Origin: Chitinophaga pinensis
Lineage (GTDB): Bacteria > Bacteroidota > Bacteroidia > Chitinophagales > Chitinophagaceae
Direction of reading: 5' to 3'
DNA: 49,408 nucleotides
Assembly (NCBI GenBank): GCA_945878115.1
Contig: CAMDVD010000024.1
Span: 1-49,408, forward strand
The notes beneath the pieces are model-generated. The model saw only the letters and a list, made by a program, of their open reading frames with translations. It searched no databases and had not been told where the DNA came from. Position 1 is the first letter of the stretch; each line of letters opens with the position of its first letter. Position numbers and translations under genes: made by a program. Of the stretch, positions 27,501-37,159 are shown in pieces.

Positions 27501-30096
27501 CAAAAGCAAACTAAGGGGTTGTAATAAATATTGGGATGGCATTAAGGCAGATGGAAAAGACCGAATAGTGATAGTAAATAATTCGAGCCAATTACAGGAC
27601 ATGAGTAGTGGAGTACAAATTATGAACAATGCTTTTTTGCAGGCAAGGAATAGTACTTATTTGAATAACGCTACAAATTCCATTTCGTTTAAGAATATGA
27701 GCGACCTAAATTATAATGGCATGATATGGAGTAATTTATTTAAAAGTGATACCAATTTTATTACATTCTCAGGAACGAACAAAGGAGAAACAGGCATTAA
27801 AATATTCAATAGTAATTATCTAAATATTGGACAACAAGGAGATACTTCACTTGGCAATCTTTTTTCAAACCTATATACAGGGATACATGTTTATTGCGAT
27901 AGTAATATCAATACTGTACTAGATGACACCACCAACCAGATTGGTATTTTTAATAATAAATTTGCTTACATTCAGAGTGATTCCACACAAAATATTCCTA
28001 ATGCTTACACCAGCTTGAAAGGTACAGGAGTCTATATTGATTATAGTCACGCACCAGGCTTTGATGCCCATGCTACAGTGAGTTTTACCAAACCAACAAT
28101 TTCCTCCTTAGTACTTTTTGATAGTTGTTATAAGGCTATTGTTAGTATCAACAATAATTTGATAGATAGCTCATTGTATTTAAAGAATTGCAACTTTGGA
28201 ATTATGAATAATAACCTAATGAGCAAAGGTTGTTTTATATCTCACAACAAAATCGAGAATACTTTTTTAGGAATACAGTTTGTAGGAAACTATACAAAAT
28301 ACAAAGCATTGAATAATATAATCACCACGAATCAAGGATACGTGCAATCAAATTTCGGGTACGGGATGATGGCACTCCTATTATCGCCAATAGGGATAGA
28401 TATAAAACAAATGAGTCCTGTTTTTAATTTGGCGGATACTTTTCAAGTTTCAAATAATGATATAAGCCTTCCTTATGATATTGGTAAGGGCATTGCCAGT
28501 CTTGGTGCTAATGGCAGACAATATATAACAAACAATAAAATATCGTTTACTATGAACTCAGGCACACCAGCACCTCCACAGATAACACCTGTAGATCCTA
28601 GCTTATATGGTATATTTAGTAGTAATTGCCAAGGTGCAGTTTATGATAAAAATTCGATAGAAGGGATTCATGACCCCAATGTATATGATGCGACCTATAG
28701 CAAGGGTTTGTATTTTGAGACCAGCCACGATTATAAAGTTAGTTGCAATTTTATTAGCTATACTAAACAAGGTTTATATGCCTTTGGTAATAACAGTACT
28801 GATTCAATAGGAATAACAAACAACAAATTTAAGTTTAATCGCAACCCCATTTACACATTGGACAATGGCAGTGCTCAGTCTGGAACATTTGGACAAATCG
28901 GTGGTAGTACTATAGAAAATGGCAACGACTTTATTTATAATACTACAGATTCAACATGGTTACAAAACGGATTGTTTAAAGTTTGGAGAGAAAGTGATAC
29001 TTCAATTACAGATCAAATAATAACGTCTTCTACTTTTTTGACGCAAAGTGAAAGTGGAGCACCATCAACAAATAAAGAGTATGAGGTTCAAAATATTGCT
29101 TTTAATTATGCTGATACGACTTGCCCCAATACCTCATTCGTGTTTGGTACTGTGCCAGGTGATTATCCTGTAGATGAAGATATTGTGGACTGGGCTTCAG
29201 TTGATGAAGCAAATGCCGAATTAATCGCCAATCAAGAAGAAATTTATATTGATTATTTTGAAACAGGAAGATGGTTAAATATTAGATACTTGTTTGAGTT
29301 ACTTTACCGAGACAGTTTGTTAAGAAATAATAATTTTATACTAAACAATTTTTATAACAATTACCAGAACACCAATATTGGCAGACTAAATGATGCAGAT
29401 GCTGCGCTTGCACAGGTGTTTGATTTTAAAGGTTCTTACAACGGTTATATAGAAAGATATAATGATGCAGTTGATGCAAACGAAGGGATAGCAATTGATG
29501 GCTTACAAGATGAATACGAATATGTAGTCAATAAGATTGCAATTAATTTGGGAATTAAAGGTGCAGATAGTATTGTTGAAGCGGATAGAATGCAATTGGA
29601 AATTATTGCAAATACCTGCCCCTTTGTGGGAGGAACTGCTGTGTATAAAGCAAGGACATTATGGTCGGTGTTTAATCCACTTCAACAATATAATGACAGG
29701 GTGAATTGTTTAGCTGCATATGGTCAAGGCAAAATGGCAAACAATGTGAATATAGATAGTTTATATGAAGCCAAAGCAAATCAAAAAGGGGCTGTCTTGG
29801 CTCAGTTAATAAAAAATAATGAACAACAGAATCCAAAGCCTAATTCAAACTATGCAAATACACTTGTGGTTTACCCTAACCCAGCAAATGATTACATTAA
29901 TATTGAATATACGCAGATGAGAAAAGGGAACTTTATACTCTATGATATTTTAGGCAAAGAAATAATGAACAGGAACATTGAGGGAAGACTAAATTCAGAG
30001 AAAATTCATTTGCCCAATGTACCCGATGGAATATACACTTACAAAATTGTTTTTGACACAGAATCATTTACAGGTAAACTTAATATTCTGAAATAA
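24529..30096 (+). CDS. Giant secreted right-handed beta-helix protein with T9SS tail
   Basis: An 1855-residue exported protein. Signal peptide MNRKLTLVNS...NVFAQ. Residues ~40-70 carry VVDFGADSTGAIDAS, the start signature of pectate-lyase-like beta helices, and Asn-rich parallel beta-helix coils follow in two large blocks (~60-720 and ~960-1490). Between them is a SprB-like module (KTVSCFGTGTAAF...KDSNGC). A helical segment (~1540-1750) precedes a type A T9SS domain (VYPNPANDYINI). It could be an adhesin or polysaccharide-binding or -cleaving protein; no catalytic set can be named. The stop overlaps the next start (TAATG), so the two are co-translated. Confidence 0.88.
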   Translation: MNRKLTLVNSLKLLLVLFFCSLQKNVFAQANFGGRTADTLNLVVDFGADSTGAIDASYALIKASRYIENKWKKSGDTLLPSDPPNINYDSNYVRLEIPSGTYKVGKEISFLSIPYDTFYVNSTNNPGTKILKYSTIYGSGNNREGITIETGWNSCISKYLSKRYSGTQLFNITNASTDSINRVDGVEIIGIGSTKPVFKYADSIHVGWMDTLGNPVDTTTNQCGNLWPLHHQSANLFYVEFCNNIKISNIEIDGNIRYALYMGSGSDGYQGGAFGLRLNAKHISLDRLYIHHMQDDGIYLTDQDSLSQTYLVADSIVSQYNRRTGFTWSIGDSIIVKNSKFNNIGRDTSILQSGRILETNPNVGIDIEYQNEFLDSIQYQHKYLIRNGYFINCEFLNSRGRCVENNYTSQAGVRTKNINFKNCTFHKIDGWGLWCHGNKFTFDSCKIYCSIVHSGFGDSLNEETKYKNCQFEDKPYGGKHMIDGDKLVHIDGYKKTLFQNCTFTVNDKKRDFFFLNWNNSMPKTDWTVFDNDTFIYNNLGRPMPDEGSLMEGIKFRGHNTIKNTLNGLNSFHIMKTKHTVLEGSSDPCKANTLIFEGQVQHIMNGDAVDTFNIGNQISNADGYAEYKVDNKALLVVDSNVRVEIGTHSGLQIMKGGSLYNGGKYYLDGGQMILHPESFVFMQIGHVRYEDGSANHNSLFYIDKNCNPNNATISPIWSNGIGYGTGTTTPIGSINSFLGDFNNGTWTKPCIQGKHHIIDAAIPASQCSPLYTNIISSNSISILYNKTVSCFGTGTAAFNFKIVGGTAPYSDTLDGAYTTDTSFASIATGNHTLKVKDSNGCVETFNINIDTIFQYKIIKGCVAGSDAKFSTNACSQPSYTAPSGAAVSYNSGTKTFSVNKAGTYTLTSGGVTLSFYIGRCDTCSIADSTAQWYPPDSSISSIFSDGIAPSSAIVLSGIIHVDTTLYIYNNDHVFLTANTQFIVDSNHSMIVNKSKLRGCNKYWDGIKADGKDRIVIVNNSSQLQDMSSGVQIMNNAFLQARNSTYLNNATNSISFKNMSDLNYNGMIWSNLFKSDTNFITFSGTNKGETGIKIFNSNYLNIGQQGDTSLGNLFSNLYTGIHVYCDSNINTVLDDTTNQIGIFNNKFAYIQSDSTQNIPNAYTSLKGTGVYIDYSHAPGFDAHATVSFTKPTISSLVLFDSCYKAIVSINNNLIDSSLYLKNCNFGIMNNNLMSKGCFISHNKIENTFLGIQFVGNYTKYKALNNIITTNQGYVQSNFGYGMMALLLSPIGIDIKQMSPVFNLADTFQVSNNDISLPYDIGKGIASLGANGRQYITNNKISFTMNSGTPAPPQITPVDPSLYGIFSSNCQGAVYDKNSIEGIHDPNVYDATYSKGLYFETSHDYKVSCNFISYTKQGLYAFGNNSTDSIGITNNKFKFNRNPIYTLDNGSAQSGTFGQIGGSTIENGNDFIYNTTDSTWLQNGLFKVWRESDTSITDQIITSSTFLTQSESGAPSTNKEYEVQNIAFNYADTTCPNTSFVFGTVPGDYPVDEDIVDWASVDEANAELIANQEEIYIDYFETGRWLNIRYLFELLYRDSLLRNNNFILNNFYNNYQNTNIGRLNDADAALAQVFDFKGSYNGYIERYNDAVDANEGIAIDGLQDEYEYVVNKIAINLGIKGADSIVEADRMQLEIIANTCPFVGGTAVYKARTLWSVFNPLQQYNDRVNCLAAYGQGKMANNVNIDSLYEAKANQKGAVLAQLIKNNEQQNPKPNSNYANTLVVYPNPANDYINIEYTQMRKGNFILYDILGKEIMNRNIEGRLNSEKIHLPNVPDGIYTYKIVFDTESFTGKLNILK

Positions 30097-31601
30097 TGAA
30101 AACCATAATAATAATCTTACTGACAATTGTTTCCTGCTCATTAGTTGCACAAAATAAAAGTGCGTATACATTTATCTGGGGCGGTGGAGGTGTGTTCGCT
30201 CGCTTTAACGGCGATACAAGCAGACCTGTAACTGGACAACTTTACTCTAATAACCCTCCTTACATTATTTTCTCGAAAGGAAGCAGTAATATTTGTGATA
30301 GTGCAAGTGGAAAACTTCTGATGCTAAGTAATGGCTATGTGATTTATGACACTTTGGGTAATATTATAGAAAATGGAGATAGCCTTGTGCCTGAAAAAAT
30401 ATATAATCATAATGCATTACCTAATTCGCCTAATACACAAGGCTCATTGATATTACCTAAGGGGAACAATGGATTATATTATCTATTTACATCTACAATA
30501 AGCGACAGCGCATATACATTTTATGTTACCAATGGAGGTGGTGGCGGTGCAGTGCCTTACGATTTATTGCAATATCATGTAGTAGACATGAATGCCAACG
30601 CAGGAGCTGGTAAGGTTATCCAAAAAAACATACCAACACTTACAAATGTAAAAATGAGCAAGGTAGGTATGATGGCTTGCAGGCATGCAAATGGATATGA
30701 TTGGTGGTTGGTTAAGCAAGCGGCTGATACTAATATGATGTATGTGTTTTTAGTAACTAAAGATTCTGTAATATTAAAAAATTTACAGGGGTTCAGTTCT
30801 CCTCATTTTGGGTATTTCGATCTAGTGGGTCAGAGTTGCTTCAGCACAGATGGCAGTAAGTATGCTTATTTACAAGGAAATAATCCTAAATTATTTGTTG
30901 CCGATTTTGACCGTTGTTATGGCGTATTTTCCAATCCGAGAGAATTCAATATACCTGTAGATTCAACAACACATCCCGTTTGGATTTTAGACAGTAGCGC
31001 AATAGGTGTTTGCTTTTCCCCGAATGATAAATTTATTTATATAGCACAAGATTTTCATATTTATCAATTGGAGTACAATGAACCAGATAGTTTGCATGCC
31101 TGGTGTAAAATTAAAAAAGGTGCAGATACTATTTTATCTCAATTTGCAAAATATGGACAATTATATAAGGGCATAGATGGAAGAATATATATTGGTAAAT
31201 TTGGCGGCTCAGGTATTGCCAATAGTGTGATAGACCATCCAGATTCAAAGGGACTAGCCTGTGGTTTTTGTGCAAGATGTTTGCGATGCGATACTTCAGG
31301 ATATGGCACTACATCGCCTTCTAACATGCCCGATTTTAATTTAGGTGCTATAGCAGTCTGCCCGCCACTTGGTATAAATAATATAAGTGATATACAAGAA
31401 GAATTGGTGATTTATCCTAATCCAACAAAGACCAAATTCCAAATCAAATTCAAAATACCAAATGCCAAAAAGGAGTTATATAATGCGATAGGACAATTAA
31501 TATTTTCTACTTTCAAAAATGAAATTGATGCGAGTGGATTTTCAGAAGGAATGTATTATATCAAAGTTGAAAATGCCGTAAAAAAAGTAATCATTGAATA
31601 A
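30096..31601 (+). CDS. Secreted probable beta-propeller protein with T9SS tail
   Basis: A 501-residue exported protein with signal peptide MKTIIIILLTIVSCSLVAQ. The body has repeated strand motifs (GLYYLFTS, DWWLVKQ, KYAYLQG, KFIYIAQD, GRIYIGKFGG) as seen in propeller folds, then a short Cys-rich piece (CGFCARCLRC). A type A T9SS tail (VIYPNPTKTK) ends it. Its ATG overlaps the TAA of the beta-helix gene, so they are one transcription and translation unit and may form a surface pair. The C-terminal tail includes KFQIKFKIPNAKK, encoded by a CCAAATTC-type DNA repeat. No enzyme motif was seen. Confidence 0.85.
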   Translation: MKTIIIILLTIVSCSLVAQNKSAYTFIWGGGGVFARFNGDTSRPVTGQLYSNNPPYIIFSKGSSNICDSASGKLLMLSNGYVIYDTLGNIIENGDSLVPEKIYNHNALPNSPNTQGSLILPKGNNGLYYLFTSTISDSAYTFYVTNGGGGGAVPYDLLQYHVVDMNANAGAGKVIQKNIPTLTNVKMSKVGMMACRHANGYDWWLVKQAADTNMMYVFLVTKDSVILKNLQGFSSPHFGYFDLVGQSCFSTDGSKYAYLQGNNPKLFVADFDRCYGVFSNPREFNIPVDSTTHPVWILDSSAIGVCFSPNDKFIYIAQDFHIYQLEYNEPDSLHAWCKIKKGADTILSQFAKYGQLYKGIDGRIYIGKFGGSGIANSVIDHPDSKGLACGFCARCLRCDTSGYGTTSPSNMPDFNLGAIAVCPPLGINNISDIQEELVIYPNPTKTKFQIKFKIPNAKKELYNAIGQLIFSTFKNEIDASGFSEGMYYIKVENAVKKVIIE

Positions 31602-31604
31602 TAA

Positions 31605-32075
31605 TTAAACACCTTCTTTACTTCCCATCCCCACCCCATCTACCTTCTTAAACTTCATATCAATATTCGGTGTAAGACCAAGCCCAATAGTCAATCCTAC
31701 AAATTTATATTGTACAGAATTTATGCTTTTTTGAATCGCATTGGCTTTGAATATGGCTATCAATATCGTATACAAAAATGTCTTGCCTTTGTATTCTTCT
31801 AATAGAGCTTCTTCCATTTCATTATTGATGTTTTCTATCTGGTCTAATTCAATCGTTAGCGTTGGAGGCAATCCCAAATTGATAATAATTTCTGTAACAC
31901 TATATCCAGATTTTTGAAATACCGCTGATGCTGATTCTATCTGTTGCCAAGCTGCATTTATTTTGTCTATGCTGGCATCTTTAATATTTTGCAGTACTTC
32001 CTTCTCTAACAAATTCGCGCCTTTCGAAGACAAGTCAGAGAGTTTACCTTTGGCGCTTTCAAAAATCTTTTCCAT
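31605..32075 (-). CDS. Hypothetical protein, helical N-terminus
   Basis: A 156-residue protein of unknown function. It starts MEKIFESAKGKLSDLSSKG with amphipathic helices to ~65, has a beta-strand/acidic middle, a hydrophobic run YTILIAIFKANAI near 105 and a Gly-rich segment FVGLTIGLGLTPNIDMKF. There is no signal peptide, so it is probably cytoplasmic or membrane-associated. It converges on the upstream plus-strand gene, leaving three bases between stop codons. Confidence 0.65.
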   Translation of the reverse strand: MEKIFESAKGKLSDLSSKGANLLEKEVLQNIKDASIDKINAAWQQIESASAVFQKSGYSVTEIIINLGLPPTLTIELDQIENINNEMEEALLEEYKGKTFLYTILIAIFKANAIQKSINSVQYKFVGLTIGLGLTPNIDMKFKKVDGVGMGSKEGV

Positions 32076-32275
32076 CCTTTACTTTTTGTAAATATAATGA
32101 GACCGCCGCAAAACTTTCTATGGAAAATAAAAGCCAATTTGCTTCAAATTTCATCGTTACTCAAAAAAATCAAATCCTCATTATCACCTAGATAACTCCG
32201 GTTTGAATTTTTCGAAAGCCTCGAACTTTTTTTGCAAATTGACTTTTTCGACGGGCTCATAGTAGGTTAAAATAA

Positions 32276-32308
32276 AAATTGCGATTCACTTTACGTAAAT
32301 CGCAATTT
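32276..32308 (-). terminator. Terminator of the atpD-atpC unit
   Basis: AAATTGCGATT and AATCGCAATTT form an 11-base stem with T-runs on both sides, 20 bases past the atpC stop. The gap 32086-32275 holds nothing else I can support. Confidence 0.8.
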
Positions 32309-32328
32309 CAAAATTTTATTTTATAATC

Positions 32329-32583
32329 TTATTTCACCGTCTCGGCTCCTTCAATCAACACGATAGTTTTGTTGCTATTCATTTCAACGAAACCGCCTTC
32401 AATGGTATAAATTTCACTGGTATTTTTATCTTTCAATATCTTCATTTGCCCTTTGCCCAATGCAGCTACAATAGGTGCATGGTTATCAAGCAATTCAAAA
32501 TATCCTTGTACACCAGGCAACAATACGCCGTAAACATCGCCATTAAATATTTTTCTTTCGGGAGTAAGTATGTCTAAATGCAT
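32329..32583 (-). CDS. atpC: ATP synthase epsilon subunit (short form)
   Basis: An 84-residue protein of the F1 stalk, which couples rotation to catalysis and can inhibit hydrolysis. It contains the N-terminal beta-sandwich (LDILTPERKIFNGDVYGV, GYFELLDNHAPIVAAL, IEGGFVEM) but lacks the C-terminal two-helix domain. Short epsilon subunits are usual in Bacteroidota, so this is not a truncation. It lies 103 bases after atpD, with a small repeat between them, and is followed by a good terminator. The other ATP synthase genes are not in the window. Confidence 0.93.
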   Translation of the reverse strand: MHLDILTPERKIFNGDVYGVLLPGVQGYFELLDNHAPIVAALGKGQMKILKDKNTSEIYTIEGGFVEMNSNKTIVLIEGAETVK

Positions 32584-32630
32584 GTTTTTTTAATTTGAAA
32601 ATTTGGCAATTTGAAAATAATTTGTATTCA

Positions 32631-32686
32631 TTTGCTAATTGGCACATTTGCTAATTGGCTAATTGGCACATTTGCTAATTGGCTAA
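32631..32686. repeat. Short tandem repeat in the atpD-atpC spacer
   Basis: TTTGCTAATTGGCACA and TTTGCTAATTGGCTAATT units follow one another, with about three copies of TTTGCTAATTGG. The repeat fills most of the spacer between the two genes and ends at the atpD stop codon. Confidence 0.65.
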
Positions 32687-34210
<1,524 letters not shown>

Positions 34211-34243
34211 TTAAAAAGGAAATGACCTCTCGTTAAATTTTGC

Positions 34244-34251
34244 GCAAAGGT
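34244..34251 (-). promoter_or_regulatory. -7 promoter element for atpD
   Basis: TACCTTTG on the minus strand fits TAnnTTTG, 51 bases before the atpD ATG. A GTTG lies 23 bases further upstream, so the -33 match is only fair. Confidence 0.5.
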
Positions 34252-34378
34252 AGGGATTGAAAACGTAAAAATCCAACTATATGTCAAACTGTTTTTCCAG
34301 ATAATACACAGAATCGTAAAAATACCACCCCTCCTACGCCCAACTAGGCAAGTCTGGCGTATTTAATCATTTTTTCTT

Positions 34379-34386
34379 TACTTTTG
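34379..34386 (+). promoter_or_regulatory. -7 promoter element abutting the ZIP start codon
   Basis: TACTTTTG fits TAnnTTTG and ends eight bases before the ATG at 34395. Transcription would start within a few bases of the start codon, giving a nearly leaderless mRNA. No -33 TTTG is evident. Confidence 0.5.
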
Positions 34387-34394
34387 GCTTCCTT

Positions 34395-35129
34395 ATGATT
34401 TGGCTTTACCTACTTTTTTTATTCACCCTGACTTTGATTGGCGGTTGTATTCCCATTTTTTTTAAACAGATTAAAGAAGCCTCCATTACTTTACTGCTCG
34501 CTTTTTCTGGCGCCTTTTTATTTGGTATCACTGCTTTACATTTAATGCCAGAGTCGTTCCATGAATTGGGCGAAAAGGCTGGGATTTATATTCTCTTTGG
34601 ATTTTTTGTGCAGTTGCTCTTACAAAGACTTTCACACGGTGTTGAACATGGCCATATACACGAACACGATACCCATGCACATTCTTTAACGCCTATCATC
34701 ATTGGTTTATGTATACATGCTTTTATGGAGGGCATTCCATTGGGCTTCAATTACCAATCAGAAAGTACTGCCCCATCCATTTTTCTTGGTGTGGCTGCAC
34801 ATAAAATTCCAGAAGCCATTACCCTCAGCATTTTACTATTGACTTCTCCAATGAAAGCCAATAAGTATTTACTCATTTTATTATTTGCTTTTGTGTCGCC
34901 AATATCGGGCATATTGGCAATGGTGTATGGACAAAAATTTGCTTTCGTTTCTCATCTTCTGGTATATATTATTCCAGTGGTTATTGGGTCCTTCCTGCAT
35001 ATATCCACCACCATACTGTACGAAAGCGGAACTAAGCACCATCAACTCAGCCGACAAAAAGTCATTGCAGTGATACTTGGCTTAGGATTTGCGTTCGCTA
35101 CTTTGCTACTACATGAACATGCAGTTTGA
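34395..35129 (+). CDS. ZIP family metal transporter
   Basis: A 244-residue inner-membrane transporter for divalent metals, most often zinc or iron. Eight hydrophobic spans are visible. The conserved TM4 and TM5 motifs are HAFMEGIPLG and HKIPEAIT. A His-rich loop (HGVEHGHIHEHDTHAH, ~80-95) between TM3 and TM4 is the usual metal-handling segment. It stands alone between atpD and the TraB gene; a palindromic element begins right after the stop. Metal specificity is not readable. Confidence 0.92.
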   Translation: MIWLYLLFLFTLTLIGGCIPIFFKQIKEASITLLLAFSGAFLFGITALHLMPESFHELGEKAGIYILFGFFVQLLLQRLSHGVEHGHIHEHDTHAHSLTPIIIGLCIHAFMEGIPLGFNYQSESTAPSIFLGVAAHKIPEAITLSILLLTSPMKANKYLLILLFAFVSPISGILAMVYGQKFAFVSHLLVYIIPVVIGSFLHISTTILYESGTKHHQLSRQKVIAVILGLGFAFATLLLHEHAV

Positions 35130-35241
35130 GGGCAACTCTAAAAACCTTCCTTTCCCTCTCCTGAGCATTTGCAAAATGCTGGATAGGAGAGGGATAAAGG
35201 GTGAGGTTGAAAAAAGAAAAAAAAGGTTTTTAGAGATGCCC
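35130..35241. repeat. Multi-stem foldback element after the ZIP gene
   Basis: The outer arms GGGCAACTCTAAAAACCTT (35130-35148) and AAGGTTTTTAGAGATGCCC (35223-35241) pair with one mismatch. Inner arms are CCCTCTCCT/AGGAGAGGG (35154-35162, 35185-35193), and GCATT/AATGC is the tip. The first base follows the ZIP stop codon directly. It may serve as terminator or mRNA stabiliser, or be a mobile foldback. Confidence 0.75.
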
Positions 35242-35274
35242 TTAATGCGTTTTGTCTAGCGTAAAAAAATAGCT

Positions 35275-36168
35275 ATGAAAAAAAAGTTGATTTTATTCCT
35301 TGGATTTATTGCCCAACTATTTAATCTGTCTGCCCAAACAAGCCTTCCTAAAAGTACCAACGAACATACAGTCTCTAATAGTCTTTTATGGAAAATATCG
35401 GGTAAAAAAATTACACACCCATCCTATCTTTTCGGAACCATTCATGCCATTTGCAATGAAGATTTTTTCTTTACACCCAAGATGGATAGTGCATTACAAA
35501 GCTGTCAAAAACTAATACTCGAAATTGACCTCACTTCTCCTTCCATGATAGAAGAATACCAAGATCACATGATGTTACCTGAAGGAAAAGAGCTTAAAAA
35601 CTTCTTTCAATCGGAAGAGGAGTACAAGACATTTGTACACGATGCCACCAAACTTTTAGGGATGGATATAGAACCATTCACCAAATTAAAACCATTTTTA
35701 TTGTTGTCGATGTTTGCCATGAAAGCCGATACCTGCGCCAATCAAACTTCTTATGAAATGACCTTGGTGGACAAGAGCAAACCATTGCAGATGAAAGTAG
35801 AAGGACTAGAAACAACCACTAGCCAATTAGAAATATTTGAAAAAATGAGTGATGCCGACATGCGATTGATGTTATTGGAAAGTGTAAAAAACGATGTGGT
35901 TAGCAACAAAGAACAAGAGGCAATGATTAGATTATACAAAGCACAAAATATAGATTCTTTATACAACACCATTATTTCCTCACCCGAATTTAAAGGGCAT
36001 GAAGATGCGATGTTATTTGATCGCAACAAAAAATGGGTTCCTATTTTAGAAAACAGCATTCAACAGAATGCTTGTTTTGTTGCCGTTGGTGCAGGGCATT
36101 TAGCAGGCGATAAAGGAGTATTGGAATTATTGAGAAAGAAAGGATATACTGTTGAGGCGGTGAGGTAG
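35275..36168 (+). CDS. TraB/GumN family protein
   Basis: A 297-residue exported protein with signal peptide ending near LSAQ (residue 20-21). Family hallmarks are YLFGTIHA (~51-58), the acidic LILEIDL near 80, and the C-terminal FVAVGAGHLAGDKG with GxxH. The GTIH and GAGH motifs are thought to form a metal/catalytic centre, and the family includes presumed metalloproteases such as TIKI-like proteins. A periplasmic or outer-membrane-facing role is likely; the substrate is unknown. It has no co-oriented neighbour in a tight operon. Confidence 0.88.
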   Translation: MKKKLILFLGFIAQLFNLSAQTSLPKSTNEHTVSNSLLWKISGKKITHPSYLFGTIHAICNEDFFFTPKMDSALQSCQKLILEIDLTSPSMIEEYQDHMMLPEGKELKNFFQSEEEYKTFVHDATKLLGMDIEPFTKLKPFLLLSMFAMKADTCANQTSYEMTLVDKSKPLQMKVEGLETTTSQLEIFEKMSDADMRLMLLESVKNDVVSNKEQEAMIRLYKAQNIDSLYNTIISSPEFKGHEDAMLFDRNKKWVPILENSIQQNACFVAVGAGHLAGDKGVLELLRKKGYTVEAVR

Positions 36169-36204
36169 AAGGTAGAATCTACATGCCTAGGGGAATCTGC
36201 TGTT

Positions 36205-36345
36205 CTGGATTTGCAAACCTGAACCAATATCGAAGGATTTGTGATCCTTGTGCATTGTGCAAGTTATTTGCAATCACTAAACAGATTAAAGCTAATTCAT
36301 GCTGTAGAAAAATTACAAAATATAAACATTGATTTTTTTAAGAGG
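36205..36345. repeat. Diverged direct repeat left of the toxin-antitoxin pair
   Basis: CTGGATTTGCAAACCTGAAC, an ACCAATATC block, TTGCAATCACTAAACAG-type and GATTAAAGCTAATTCATGC blocks recur in order at 37160-37290. The stretch ends in ATAAACATTGATTTTTTT. Small stems such as GGATTTGTGATCC are present. Bases 36346-36407 add nothing. Confidence 0.65.
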
Positions 36346-36407
36346 TTTTAAAAAACGCTGATAGCAGTTCGAGATTGCAAGTATAGCACAACTGGCGAAT
36401 AAGGGAT

Positions 36408-36528
36408 GAATCACGGATGAAGAGGATAAAGAAGATTACACAGATAATAAAAAAATGTATCATCATGAAAGACGTCAAGAGAACCGTGCTCTCCGTGCCA
36501 TCCGTGAAATCTTCTTCATCCGTGATTC
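36408..36528. repeat. 16-bp perfect inverted repeat upstream of the TA pair
   Basis: GAATCACGGATGAAGA (36408-36423) and TCTTCATCCGTGATTC (36513-36528) are exact reverse complements with 89 bases between. A second ATCCGTG/CCGTGCC motif in the loop is partly related. It may be the terminal repeat of a small element; no ORF lies in between. Confidence 0.6.
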
Positions 36529-36609
36529 TAACATTTAAGCTCGTTCCTCAAAGCGTCTTCGCTTAGAGGAAATATTCTTTTGCTTACAGCAACATTTTAA
36601 AATCTATAT

Positions 36610-36617
36610 TACATTTG
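36610..36617 (+). promoter_or_regulatory. -7 promoter element of the toxin-antitoxin pair
   Basis: TACATTTG (TAnnTTTG) ends 13 bases before the antitoxin ATG at 36631. A TTTG 27 bases further upstream is too far for a standard -33. Confidence 0.5.
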
Positions 36618-36630
36618 TAAAAATTAAAGT

Positions 36631-36849
36631 ATGAATTCTTCAACGCCAATATTTCATTCTATCGTCAATGACGTTTATAATCTCCCAATGGAAGACAAGC
36701 AAGAATTGTATCAATTATTAGAACGAAATATAATCGAAGAGCAGAGAAATGAAATTTATGCCAATTACAAATTAGCTAAAAAAGAAGAAGCAGAAAAAAA
36801 ATTAATTTTCTCCGATGATATAAAACGTTTAAAGAAATTATTATCATGA
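36631..36849 (+). CDS. Probable antitoxin of a type II toxin-antitoxin pair
   Basis: A 72-residue acidic and basic helical protein with no signal peptide. It begins with a short hydrophobic-polar helix (IFHSIVNDVYNLPMEDKQEL) resembling addiction-module components that bind RelE-type toxins. The C-terminal half is Lys/Glu-rich (AKKEEAEKK) and ends IKRLKKLLS. It overlaps the toxin start by four bases (ATGA), the normal layout for such pairs. The antitoxin call rests mainly on this context; I see no clear DNA-binding motif, so autoregulation is unproven. Confidence 0.7.
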   Translation: MNSSTPIFHSIVNDVYNLPMEDKQELYQLLERNIIEEQRNEIYANYKLAKKEEAEKKLIFSDDIKRLKKLLS

Positions 36850-37115
36850 AAGTTTCATTCAGCAGTTCATTCAAAAAAAAATTCAAAATAAGAATAAAGT
36901 CAACCGCGAATGAAGATCTTTTTTGGGCTAGTCTTGACATATTTATGAATGAACCATTTGCAAGTAAGCTTCAAACGCATAAATTATCTGGCAAATTGAA
37001 TGGGTTATGGAGTTTTAAAGTGGAATACGACATTAGAGTCGTTTTTTATTTCACGAATGATAAGCCCAAACAAGCAGTTTTAGTGGACATAGGAACTCAT
37101 GATGAAGTATATTAG
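36846..37115 (+). CDS. Probable RelE/ParE-type toxin
   Basis: An 89-residue basic protein with the compact RelE/ParE/YafQ fold: an N-terminal strand (MKVSFSSSFKKKFK), two helices, the KLSGKLNGLWSFKVEYDIRVVFYF core with Arg55-type and Tyr residues, and a final VLVDIGTHDEVY. This last segment is typical of the family, with HDEVY resembling the catalytic end of RelE homologues. The toxin would be an mRNA-cleaving ribosome-dependent RNase or a gyrase poison; the two cannot be separated here. It starts inside the antitoxin gene. Confidence 0.78.
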   Translation: MKVSFSSSFKKKFKIRIKSTANEDLFWASLDIFMNEPFASKLQTHKLSGKLNGLWSFKVEYDIRVVFYFTNDKPKQAVLVDIGTHDEVY

Positions 37116-37159
37116 AAAAAAGCCAAAAGAGAATCAAAAATTAATTCGCAACCACTCTT

